Shown piece by piece: positions 13,434 through 20,525 of a DNA stretch of 25,197 nucleotides. The stretch lies in NCBI GenBank assembly GCA_026692885.1, contig JAPLNJ010000673.1, positions 1-25,197 of the forward strand, written 5' to 3'. How positions within the stretch are numbered: position 1 is the stretch's first letter; the number at the start of each line of letters is the position of its first letter. The translations under genes were made by a program, and so were the position numbers. The notes under the pieces are model-generated. The model had not been told where the DNA came from and did no database searches. It saw only the letters and a program-made list of their open reading frames with translations. Source of the DNA: Planctomycetota bacterium. Lineage in GTDB: Bacteria; Planctomycetota; Planctomycetia; Pirellulales; Pirellulaceae.

Positions 13434-15416
13434 TCATGGACCTTCCGGGGATAGTGATGATGCGTCGACGAGACCTGAACCGGTGGCGACACGGTGTCTG
13501 GACCTGCCCGTCCCACGTTGTTTCCAACGTGACGCCTCAGCCGGACACGACGCAATCTCTCGGTAGAGGGCGCTGGTGCCCATCCGTGCCATCAGTCGCG
13601 CGTAGTCGAAGGCGCGCTTGACTGTCATGTGATTGATGCCGAGCGATGAGGCGATTCCCTTGAGACTCAGCTGCGGATGGGCTTCCTTCGCGGCTAGGCA
13701 CACGGGCAAATGACGGATGAACGTGGGCGGCTCGAACAGGTCAAGTTCAAACGAAACCTCGTCCACAGGCACCGGTTCAACCGATGGACCTGAACTGCCT
13801 GCAGCAATCGCGTGAGGGGAGAATCGCAGCTTCCCGCGAGGCCGCATCTGTCCGCAGTCCAGTTGCTGTACTGGCTGGATGACAAACGACGTGAAGATGC
13901 GTCTCAACTGATCCGCGAACTCGAACGAATGACTGGCCAAATTCAGCAACGCCACGGGTAGATCCCGCACGACTTCGTCTTGGGCCTGCGACTTCTCCCG
14001 GTCGCGGCATTGCGCCTTGCGCTCCGACGCCCGGGCCTTTTCCAGGGCCGCTTCGGTGGCCTTCAGTTTTTGCACCAACGTCTGTAGTTGTCCGCCATCA
14101 GCAATCGCCGCTGCGATATTAGCGGCCTGCCTCTCCAGGGTCTGGACCTCGCGGGCCACGTCTTGGTGTCGTCGACCGTGGCGACCACTTGCGCCCTCCA
14201 GGATGCCGCGAACGATCGTGACCGTTGCTGATCGAAGTTCGGGCATACGTTCCAGGTGCGTCACCAACCACGATACCAGCCGTCGTCGGGCGAGTTCGAC
14301 GGGCACCTGCACGTGATTCCAGCAGGACGCGCCGTAGCGCGGCAGGCTGTTGCGGCACCGCAGATAGGAGCCCGAATAGTACATGGGGCCGCCGCAGATC
14401 CCACACGTGGCAGTCTGACCAGGCCAGAACGTCCGACTTCGGGGAATGTTGCGGCGGACCGCGGATGACTGGCTGCGATTGCGTTCGGCCCGTCGACGGG
14501 CGATCTCTGCCTGCAGGAGTCGGTGTTCCTCGAAGCTGATGTGCGCCAGACCAGGGCAGTGCTCCGTTTCTGGTTCGCCGTTTCGTTCGGGCTTGTGCTT
14601 GCCCGTTTTGAACACCTGTCGGCAAATGGTGTCCCGAAAGGTGCGGGTTCCGCTGAGGATCGGATCGTCCAGCAATTCCACCACAATCCGCGGTGACCAG
14701 CGACGGCTGACCACGTAGGGACCCGGCGAGACGCCTTCCGATTCGAGCCAGTCAGCGATGGCGGCATAAGTCTCGCCACGCTGAACGCGTTGGGCCATCT
14801 CCTGGATGATTGGCGTGCATTCCGGCTGCTTGGCAATCCGCAAATCCTTGGGGCTGAACTGCCCCGAGGCCGCTTCTTCGGGCGTGAGCTTGCGATAGCC
14901 ATAACGGATTTTCTGCACCATGCCACCCTTGTGGAACGAATGCGTGGCGGTCCGGCGGACTCGACGACGGGTATCCGGAATATGCAGACCATGCCGCAGG
15001 GCCGCGGCGCCCATCGTGATCTCCCAGTTTTCGTCCGCAGTGTCGAGGTTATCGCCAATACAAATCACGCGAGTGCCGACATCGACCGCGTTTTGCACGA
15101 AATCATACTGATACCGGGGATTGCGGTAGATGCGGGCCAGATCCTCGGCGATGACGAGATCGACCTTGCCGGCGGCCACAAGATCCTCGGCCTCGCGGAT
15201 CGTGGCACGGTCGGTCAACATCCCACTCGCCTGTTCGCCGAGCAGTCGGATGTTCACGGGACCGCGGTACATTCGTCCAAGGTAATCCTGGATATAGCGA
15301 TACGAGGCTTCGATGTTCTCGATATCCTGGTGGACTGTCGAAATACGTCCGATGGCGACCACCTGCAGTTCGCTGCCGGGGGCCTTCGGCACCAGTGGCG
15401 CAGTAGTGGGAGGCAT
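13434..15416 (-). CDS. Large serine recombinase 1, 660 aa
   Basis: Start ATG 15416 (MPPTTAPLVPKAPGSELQVV) has AGGAG 8 bases upstream. The resolvase/invertase catalytic domain opens with AIGRISTVHQ, giving nucleophile Ser26 and Arg24. The active-site Arg pair lies in VIAEDLARIYRNP (R95, R98). The recombinase domain covers ~150-270 and includes KTGKHKPERNGEPE. A zinc ribbon has C338, C341, C354 and C365 (TCGICGG ... YLRCRN ... SCWN). A coiled coil lies at ~415-475. The C-terminus carries an extra HTH-like segment (LSLKGIASSLGINHMTVKRA) and an ASRW motif. All expected catalytic residues are present. The protein should cut and rejoin att sites of an element. It is co-directional with recombinase 2 and 398 bases downstream of its stop, so the two may serve different att sites or one may be a relic from a nested element. 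Confidence 0.92.
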   Translation of the reverse strand: MPPTTAPLVPKAPGSELQVVAIGRISTVHQDIENIEASYRYIQDYLGRMYRGPVNIRLLGEQASGMLTDRATIREAEDLVAAGKVDLVIAEDLARIYRNPRYQYDFVQNAVDVGTRVICIGDNLDTADENWEITMGAAALRHGLHIPDTRRRVRRTATHSFHKGGMVQKIRYGYRKLTPEEAASGQFSPKDLRIAKQPECTPIIQEMAQRVQRGETYAAIADWLESEGVSPGPYVVSRRWSPRIVVELLDDPILSGTRTFRDTICRQVFKTGKHKPERNGEPETEHCPGLAHISFEEHRLLQAEIARRRAERNRSQSSAVRRNIPRSRTFWPGQTATCGICGGPMYYSGSYLRCRNSLPRYGASCWNHVQVPVELARRRLVSWLVTHLERMPELRSATVTIVRGILEGASGRHGRRHQDVAREVQTLERQAANIAAAIADGGQLQTLVQKLKATEAALEKARASERKAQCRDREKSQAQDEVVRDLPVALLNLASHSFEFADQLRRIFTSFVIQPVQQLDCGQMRPRGKLRFSPHAIAAGSSGPSVEPVPVDEVSFELDLFEPPTFIRHLPVCLAAKEAHPQLSLKGIASSLGINHMTVKRAFDYARLMARMGTSALYREIASCPAEASRWKQRGTGRSRHRVATGSGLVDASSLSPEGP

Positions 15417-15813
15417 GGTATTTCTCCTGGGATGGGGGCGTCAAGAAACGGCAGCAACATGGATGGGGAGGTCGGGCGGCACACTGCTCGCGAGTGGGCG
15501 AAGAGCGGCAGGAAGTGAGCCGCACCGAGAGACACACACCGTTAAGTCAGCGTGCGACGTTGCTGCAGCGGGAAGGATAGCGATGGCGGGGATCACACCC
15601 GCCAAGGATCGCCGGGGAAGCGACCCTGCAGACTCTTGGGCACCCGATTCTTGCCTCAAGAAAAGCTAATCATTCGCTTCAAGTATTATGACGCAAGAAC
15701 TGGTACTATTTAGGCATGTTATGCCCCCTGTAGTGGCTGCTGCTAAGATCTCCTGCTACGTCGCCGTTTCTGCGTTCAGGAAATTTAGACCGCGGCTGCC
15801 GACATGCCTGATT
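15417..15813. other. 397-base spacer between two serine recombinase genes
   Basis: I see no convincing gene on either strand. The middle (about 15660-15730) is noticeably more A+T-rich than the surroundings, with AAGTATTATGACGCAAGAAC and TACTATTTAGGCATGTTATG. It might hold a promoter for recombinase 1 or an att site, since serine recombinase att sites usually lie next to the recombinase gene. I could not define a crossover dinucleotide or paired half-sites. Confidence 0.5.
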
Positions 15814-17886
15814 TCAAGGCGGAGGCTGGTCAGATCCCGACGAAGCCGGAGGTATTGGCTCTGAGTGAGGCAACTCGCTGTTCGAGTCAGGGTTGTTTCG
15901 TTGATGCCGACGGTTTCGCCAACGGCTGGCAGTCGTTGGTGGCTCGGTCAATTCGATGTACGGGTCCGTCAATCCTGCTTCGCGTAGCGCGCGACCGTAT
16001 TGGACGGCAATGTTTGCGCGGCGTTTGCTGATGCCAAGCTTCTTCCCAATCGCCGTCAAGCCCAACCCCTCTTCTTCCTGCAACTTCAGCGCGGCCAACC
16101 CATACTTCGGTCCCGTTGAGGGTTCAAAAAGATCGACCAACATGGGAATGCATTCGAACTGTTCATGGACCGGGCCGTCACAGAGACTCTTCAGCGCTGC
16201 CCGAGTCCGAGCTGGCAGAAGTGCAGCCAAACGCAGAGAAAATCCTGCCCGCAGGACGACCTTGTCGCTGCCGAACTGTCGGTAAGGCACCGCCCGAATC
16301 GTGCCGACCAGCGCCTTGATGTCGTCTCGTGATGTACGATCCATTCTTTCGACCGACGCGATGATCTCGCGAAGGCGGTCTTCGATTTCAGCCCGTGTCG
16401 GAGGCGCGTGGCGGGCGGCCTTCTCCGCCAATGTCTGAAGCATGGCTTCGATGCGGGCCACACGATCCTCACAATCCTCCAGCATTTTCGTCAGGGTGTC
16501 CGATTTCTTTTCGCCTTTGGCAATAGCCCGCCCCAGTCGTCGACAGTGTCTTTCGAGCTTGGCTTTCTTCGCTTGCAGTCGATCTCGCTTGGCTTGTCGC
16601 GATCCGGCGTCATCGAGAATTTTGGTTACCTGCTCGATCAGGGAGTCCACCCGGTCGCCTAACGACCGAAGTTGCGCGAGCATCGCATCCCGAAGCCAAG
16701 CGTGTACCTTGTCGCGCAGGGCGGTGGCCTTGATCAAACAACCCCCGCGGCGGACCTTACCACATCGATAGGACGCCTTGCGACAGCCATCGACATGAAT
16801 CTTGGCCCCGCAGCTGCAGAAGAACACGCGAGAAAGCGGGGTCCGTGAGTCGCGTGGAACATCATATTGAGGGTTGTCGCGTCCCCGTGCGGTCTCCACG
16901 TCAGGAGCGCGGGCATCGATCGCATCGTTGGCGGCAAACCACAGCGAGTCTTCGATAATCCGCAGCTTCTCCAACTGACGGGTGAGGACTTCCTCCGCAT
17001 CATTCGGCTCCGGCTTGTGCTTGCCCGTCGAGTGCTGCTTCTTAGAATAGCAGTCTCGATAGGTCTGGAATCCCCGGTAGTCGGTGCGTCGGATCAGATC
17101 GACAACGTTTCGATCGGTCCAGTCTGGCCTTCGGCAATTGGAGGCTTTCGGAAGGCCGGCCTCCGTAAGTCTGCAAGCAACTGCCCAGGGTGACTCGTTC
17201 GCAGCGATCCGCTCGTACGCGTCCTTGATGATGGCTGCCCACCGGGGATCTACCTCGTCGAACTTGGGTGCGTCCTCGTCGTCTTCTTCGGCTGAAGATA
17301 TTCGGCGGTAACCAGACTTGACCAGCCCGATAGCAGCTCCCACCGCAAAGAGTTCTTCATGGGCTCTTTTCACGCGGTCTGACGTGTTCTTGTTGCTCAA
17401 CGCATGATGCCTGGAGCAGTCTTTCAGCCGTGGTTCCCAATCCGGGTCGTTCGTGTCGATGTAGTCACCGATGAACAGCACTCGGATCCCGTTGTCCACA
17501 GCCAGCCTGACTAGTTCAACGCACCAGACATCGTCCCGATACGGTCGGGAAGAGTCCTCGGCGATGATGACATCCCAGCGACGTTCCCGGACGCCCGCCC
17601 ATACAGCGTCTATTCCAGGACGCTCGCGGAGTTCGCCGCTGATCGCTTCGTCAGAGATTACCGTAATCCGGATGTTCTCGATGCCCAGCGCGCGAAGGAA
17701 CTTCTTGCAGAATTCGACCTGGGCCTTGATGGAACGCCGACGTTGTTCGTCGCGAGAGTATCGGGCATAGATGAGCACCCAAAGTGGGCGACCTCTGGGT
17801 ATCTCGATCGGCGAGCGGACCCACCGGACGCGAACCTTGGGCTCGCGATCCGACCATCGGCGTTTTCTGCTTCGTCGCTTCGACAT
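15814..17886 (-). CDS. Large serine recombinase 2, 690 aa
   Basis: Start ATG 17886 (MSKRRSRKRRWSDREPKVRV) has AAGGAGG 7 bases upstream. After an unusually basic ~35-residue leader comes the catalytic opening LIYARYSRDEQ (Arg42, nucleophile Ser44). SGELRERPGIDAVWAGVRER and VIIAEDSSRPYRDD (R114, R117) follow, all as expected for an active serine recombinase. The recombinase domain includes HSTGKHKPEPNDAEE. A zinc ribbon appears as FFCSCGAKIHVDGCRKASYR ... CGKVRRGGC, with a coiled coil after it (RDRLQAKKAKLERHCRRLGR). The C-terminus has an HTH-like segment (LGLTAIGKKLGISKRRANIA), the motif LTDPYIELTEPP, and then a disordered Pro/Ser tail. It shares this tail architecture with recombinases 1 and 3 but differs strongly in sequence, so it is not a recent duplicate. 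Confidence 0.92.
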   Translation of the reverse strand: MSKRRSRKRRWSDREPKVRVRWVRSPIEIPRGRPLWVLIYARYSRDEQRRRSIKAQVEFCKKFLRALGIENIRITVISDEAISGELRERPGIDAVWAGVRERRWDVIIAEDSSRPYRDDVWCVELVRLAVDNGIRVLFIGDYIDTNDPDWEPRLKDCSRHHALSNKNTSDRVKRAHEELFAVGAAIGLVKSGYRRISSAEEDDEDAPKFDEVDPRWAAIIKDAYERIAANESPWAVACRLTEAGLPKASNCRRPDWTDRNVVDLIRRTDYRGFQTYRDCYSKKQHSTGKHKPEPNDAEEVLTRQLEKLRIIEDSLWFAANDAIDARAPDVETARGRDNPQYDVPRDSRTPLSRVFFCSCGAKIHVDGCRKASYRCGKVRRGGCLIKATALRDKVHAWLRDAMLAQLRSLGDRVDSLIEQVTKILDDAGSRQAKRDRLQAKKAKLERHCRRLGRAIAKGEKKSDTLTKMLEDCEDRVARIEAMLQTLAEKAARHAPPTRAEIEDRLREIIASVERMDRTSRDDIKALVGTIRAVPYRQFGSDKVVLRAGFSLRLAALLPARTRAALKSLCDGPVHEQFECIPMLVDLFEPSTGPKYGLAALKLQEEEGLGLTAIGKKLGISKRRANIAVQYGRALREAGLTDPYIELTEPPTTASRWRNRRHQRNNPDSNSELPHSEPIPPASSGSDQPPP

Positions 17887-18126
17887 GGCAAACCTCCTTG
17901 CTCTGGATATCCGCCGCCACCGGGGCAGTAATCTGCACGGAAACGTCCGTTACCTCGGCCCTCGGTGGCCATGAGTTCTTTCCGTGGATGAATTCCGCAC
18001 GGTTTCGATCCGCGGTCTTTTTGATTCTGGCCCTCACGAATGACTCCATGAAGGGAAAGCTTCCTGAATCGTTTTCCCTCCCGGCTTCTTCAGCGGGCAT
18101 GGAAGTGGCGGCCAACGTCAACCGGG

Positions 18127-18783
18127 TCACGTCTTCTCCGGGTCTCCTGCAATCCGCAAAGTTGTCGCTGTACCGTTGCGGACGCCAGTTTCTTCCTCGG
18201 CCCCAAGCATCCGGCCGAGGAACTGCAGCCGCTCTAGCGCCGCCCGATACGCCTGGAACAGCGCCGCCCGGCGGTCACGTTCCAGGAATGCCGCCACGTC
18301 CACAAACTCGTCGGCTCCATGCTGCACATTGACCAAGTACGCCTGTAGGCCCGCTTCGGTCCTCTCTCGGGGCAGCCGAGGGTCCGACTGGTCGTCCTGG
18401 ACCGTTGACTTGTCTTTCGCGCGGTGATGCACCTGACGTGTGACGCGGGCTTCGTAGGCTTCTTCCACAGTCAATTCAGCAACCGCCTCCGGCGTTGGGT
18501 GGCCACGGAAAATCGCCCGCGCACGGCACGCACGAACGCGATGGATGCCGTGCGCGGCTAGGAACTTTCCCCAGTGGCTGCGGCCGAGCTGTCGCTTGGC
18601 GATTTGGAGGACGCAGCCGAGTTGCCAATAGGCGGGTGCCAAGGCACGCTCGCCCTTCACGATGATCTCGTGCTGCTGGCGAGCATGCTCCCCAAGTTGT
18701 TCGAGGCCCCACGTGTCGTCGGGCTCGTCCGGCGAGAAATGTTTCGCTCCGAAACATTTCTCGCCGTTGTCATCCTTGCTCAT
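18127..18783 (-). CDS. DUF3102-like protein, 218 aa
   Basis: Start ATG 18783 (MSKDDNGEKC) follows AGGAGGGA at 5 bases. A second AGGAGGGA lies 16 bases further upstream, forming a direct repeat. Residues ~25-95 (RQQHEIIVKGERALAPAYWQ; LGCVLQIAKRQLGRSHWGKF; LAAHGIHRVRACRARAIFRG) resemble DUF3102. That domain is often linked to phage and plasmid genes, in which a helical 'IG.AL..AK..L....W..WL' precedes a homeodomain-like helix. The C-terminal half is helical (DVAAFLERDRRAALFQAYRA). Residues ~6-18 are encoded by a perfect palindrome and look inserted relative to the domain. It lies between the tyrosine recombinase (54-base gap) and recombinase 2, and it may be a regulator or accessory factor. Confidence 0.7.
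   Translation of the reverse strand: MSKDDNGEKCFGAKHFSPDEPDDTWGLEQLGEHARQQHEIIVKGERALAPAYWQLGCVLQIAKRQLGRSHWGKFLAAHGIHRVRACRARAIFRGHPTPEAVAELTVEEAYEARVTRQVHHRAKDKSTVQDDQSDPRLPRERTEAGLQAYLVNVQHGADEFVDVAAFLERDRRAALFQAYRAALERLQFLGRMLGAEEETGVRNGTATTLRIAGDPEKT
18730..18766. repeat. Perfect 17-bp inverted repeat inside a coding sequence
   Basis: Arms CGGCGAGAAATGTTTCG (18730-18746) and CGAAACATTTCTCGCCG (18750-18766) pair perfectly around the 3-base spacer CTC. The element lies near the 5' end of the DUF3102-like gene and is translated as part of NGEKCFGAKHFSPDE. A 17-bp perfect match by chance is very unlikely. It may be a mobile palindromic element that keeps frame, a regulatory hairpin at the start of the mRNA, or a protein-binding site. 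Confidence 0.9.
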
Positions 18784-18837
18784 CTTGTCCCTCCTTGGAT
18801 CAATCCCTCCTGACCGCACGCGGCATCCGCCGCGGGT

Positions 18838-20196
18838 TCAACTGCGGGTGCGGTTCGCGAATTGCTGCCCCAGTTCCAGCGACTGAGGCCACAGTCGGAG
18901 GGCTCGGAGCACCTCCCGCCGTTGAGTTGTCGGCCGGGTATGCGTGTAGAGCGTCGTCATGCCCAAAGCGCCCTCGATCGAGCCCACCGGCGTGTGTCCC
19001 AAGGTGATCTGCCGGATCAGCGGATCAACGTTGGCGTCCTGCAGCAGAGTGGCGAAACTATGCCGCCAGCTCTTCGGGCAGGTGGCCTCCTGCAGGCCGG
19101 ACGCTCGGGCGGTCCGGATGAAGGACAACCGAATCTGGTCGGCCTTGACAGCGCCGGCATCCCGCCAGACGGTTGCAGCAATCTTGGCCCGGGCCTCGCG
19201 AGACAACGTCTGCTCCGTCTCCCGCTCGGTTTTCTCGATCCGCTGTGTCAAGGCCCGGGCAAGACCCGCGCGGTTTGACGAAGCCAGCGAGCTGCGACTG
19301 GGCTCGAATTGTTCGCGGAGGAAGACGACTCCGCTCTTTCGCTGGCCGACGACGCGCCGCAAAACGGCGACCAATTCATCAACCAGGGGAACTGCTCGTT
19401 CACGGCGTGATTTGATCCGCCAGCCGAGTTCCGGCTTTTCTCGGACCTGCATCCAGCCGGTTTCGAGGTCCAAGTCTTCGACCAACAGGTGGATCAATTC
19501 ACCGGGTCGGACGCCGGTCTTCGCCAGAGTGAAGTGAATCTGAAATGCCCAGTCATCCGCGGCGTTGAGGAAGGCGATCTCAGTATCGGCATCGAAAACG
19601 AAAATCGGCTTCGCGTCTTCGATGTGGAATCGCTTGCCGCCAAGCCCGGCGAAGGGATTCTCCCCGTACGGCGGCAGGTGCCGCTTTTTGGCCGCGTAGC
19701 CGTACAACGAACGACAGGTCTCCAGGATGAACCGCACACCCTTGTCCCGCAACGCACGTCGCTTGGTGTGCGGGTGACCGTTCGGCGTGACCTTGCTGGA
19801 CCGCAGGAACCGGGCGAACTGATCGGCCTGGATATCATGGGCCGGAGAATTGCCGCCAGCCTTGGTGGCGAACTGCTCCAGATGCTGCAACGCCGCCCGG
19901 TAGCGTCGGATGGTGGCCAGCGACGAACGCTGGATATGCTCATGGTCATCCAAGAATCGCCGACACAACTCGGACACCGTCAGCGGCGTAAACGAAAACA
20001 TGGTGGGCGCCGCAGTCGCCAACTGGGCATTGACCTGCGCCGCCACTTGGTCAGCGAGGGTCTCATCTTCGCCGATGCGGCGTCGAACCTGCTGCTGACC
20101 GTCGCGATAATAGACCCACCACGCGCTGTGGTGGAGGTACAGAGAGACCCGACCGACCCGTTTACGGCGGGGCTTGCGCCGTCGAGAACTGGCCAT
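18838..20196 (-). CDS. Tyrosine recombinase (phage-type integrase), 452 aa
   Basis: Start ATG 20196 (MASSRRRKPRRKRVGRVSLY) has GGGAG 9 bases upstream. A basic N-terminal arm is followed by a short beta-rich arm-type domain (YLHHSAWWVYYRDGQQQVRR), and a core-binding helical domain at ~70-175. The catalytic domain has Arg230 (AKTGVRPGEL), a Lys in IKSRRER (~262), then KSWRHSFATLL with Arg378-His379, LGHTP with His401, and nucleophile Tyr417 in TTLYTHT. The usual first His of HxxR is replaced by Lys375, a known variation but worth noting. Inserted sequence at ~300-365 makes it longer than simple integrases. It should integrate an element at a tRNA-type att site, and a tRNA 3'-end match lies 125 bases upstream. 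Overlapping inverted repeats cover its RBS. Confidence 0.93.
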   Translation of the reverse strand: MASSRRRKPRRKRVGRVSLYLHHSAWWVYYRDGQQQVRRRIGEDETLADQVAAQVNAQLATAAPTMFSFTPLTVSELCRRFLDDHEHIQRSSLATIRRYRAALQHLEQFATKAGGNSPAHDIQADQFARFLRSSKVTPNGHPHTKRRALRDKGVRFILETCRSLYGYAAKKRHLPPYGENPFAGLGGKRFHIEDAKPIFVFDADTEIAFLNAADDWAFQIHFTLAKTGVRPGELIHLLVEDLDLETGWMQVREKPELGWRIKSRRERAVPLVDELVAVLRRVVGQRKSGVVFLREQFEPSRSSLASSNRAGLARALTQRIEKTERETEQTLSREARAKIAATVWRDAGAVKADQIRLSFIRTARASGLQEATCPKSWRHSFATLLQDANVDPLIRQITLGHTPVGSIEGALGMTTLYTHTRPTTQRREVLRALRLWPQSLELGQQFANRTRS

Positions 20197-20204
20197 GATT
20201 TGCA

Positions 20205-20246
20205 CTCCCTGGTGCACAATTTGTGCACCAAATGTGCACCAGGGAG
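20205..20246. promoter_or_regulatory. Triple GTGCACC half-site array over the integrase RBS
   Basis: Arms CTCCCTGGTGCACA (20205-20218) and TGTGCACCAGGGAG (20233-20246) are perfect 14-bp complements. A third half-site TTGTGCACCAA (20221-20231) lies between them and forms a second palindrome with the left arm, GGTGCACAA/TTGTGCACC. The left arm contains the integrase Shine-Dalgarno sequence. The array could be an operator bound by a repressor or the integrase itself, or an mRNA fold that hides the RBS. Confidence 0.75.
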
Positions 20247-20269
20247 GCATTTTGCCGGCGCAAAAGAAA

Positions 20270-20300
20270 CGCTAAGTTGTTTTTTTAGAACAACTTAGCG
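20270..20300 (-). terminator. Strong hairpin, terminator-like on the minus strand
   Basis: Arms CGCTAAGTTGTT (20270-20281) and AACAACTTAGCG (20289-20300) are perfect 12-bp complements around a short T-rich loop. Read on the minus strand, the stem is followed by TTTCTTTT, giving intrinsic terminator character. It lies ~20 bases after the tRNA 3'-end match on that strand, where a tRNA terminator would sit. It also lies between the divergent recombinase genes. Confidence 0.6.
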
Positions 20301-20320
20301 TGATGGGTAGGAATTCAAAG

Positions 20321-20338
20321 CGGAGAGGACAGGATTCG
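20321..20338 (-). other. Match to the 3' end of a tRNA-Ser gene, probable att core
   Basis: On the minus strand the segment reads CGAATCCTGTCCTCTCCG. It fits the end of a bacterial tRNA-Ser: T-loop (CGAAT), T-stem 3' strand (CCTGT), acceptor 3' strand (CCTCTCC) and discriminator G. No matching 5' acceptor strand or anticodon arm is found upstream, so this is not a complete tRNA. Tyrosine recombinases commonly use tRNA 3' ends as att sites, and an integrase gene starts 125 bases away. I infer an attachment core, though the crossover point is not visible. Confidence 0.55.
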
Positions 20339-20465
20339 TTCGGCCATCGGCCGCAAACCCTTGGCCCACGCGGAATTACAGCTGCATCTTCCAAGGCAGT
20401 AAGTACTTCCGTCCTGTCACGTGTGCTCGTCTGTAATCAAGGATTCTCACCTGTTGTCATCTGTC

Positions 20466-20482
20466 TTGTCCCACTGGGACAA
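20466..20482. promoter_or_regulatory. TTGTCCCA-C-TGGGACAA palindrome upstream of recombinase 3
   Basis: A perfect 8-bp inverted repeat with one central base lies about 44 bases before the GTG start of recombinase 3, where an operator would be expected. Its size and symmetry fit a dimeric repressor site or a recombinase site. Confidence 0.5.
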
Positions 20483-20497
20483 ACGCGGTCCGTCATA

Positions 20498-20521
20498 GAC
20501 GCCTCCACACATGGAGGTGTC
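20498..20521 (+). promoter_or_regulatory. Hairpin that would hide the RBS of recombinase 3
   Basis: GACGCCTCCA (20498-20507) pairs with TGGAGGTGTC (20512-20521) around loop CACA, with one G-U pair in RNA. The right arm contains GGAGG (20513-20517), the only good RBS of recombinase 3, 8 bases before GTG 20526. Folding would block ribosome access, suggesting that translation is kept low or conditional. Confidence 0.55.
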
Positions 20522-20525
20522 TCTA

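Noticed and set aside
14261..15058. 265-aa minus-strand frame inside recombinase 1
   Set aside because: An alternate frame of the same strand with Ser/Arg/Thr-rich composition; the recombinase frame is unambiguous.
17887..18130. Possible small gene between recombinase 2 and the DUF3102-like gene (MESFVRARIKKTADRNRAEF...)
   Set aside because: The frame runs on into recombinase 2 in another frame, has no clear RBS and no stop before it. I treat this 240-base spacer as non-coding.
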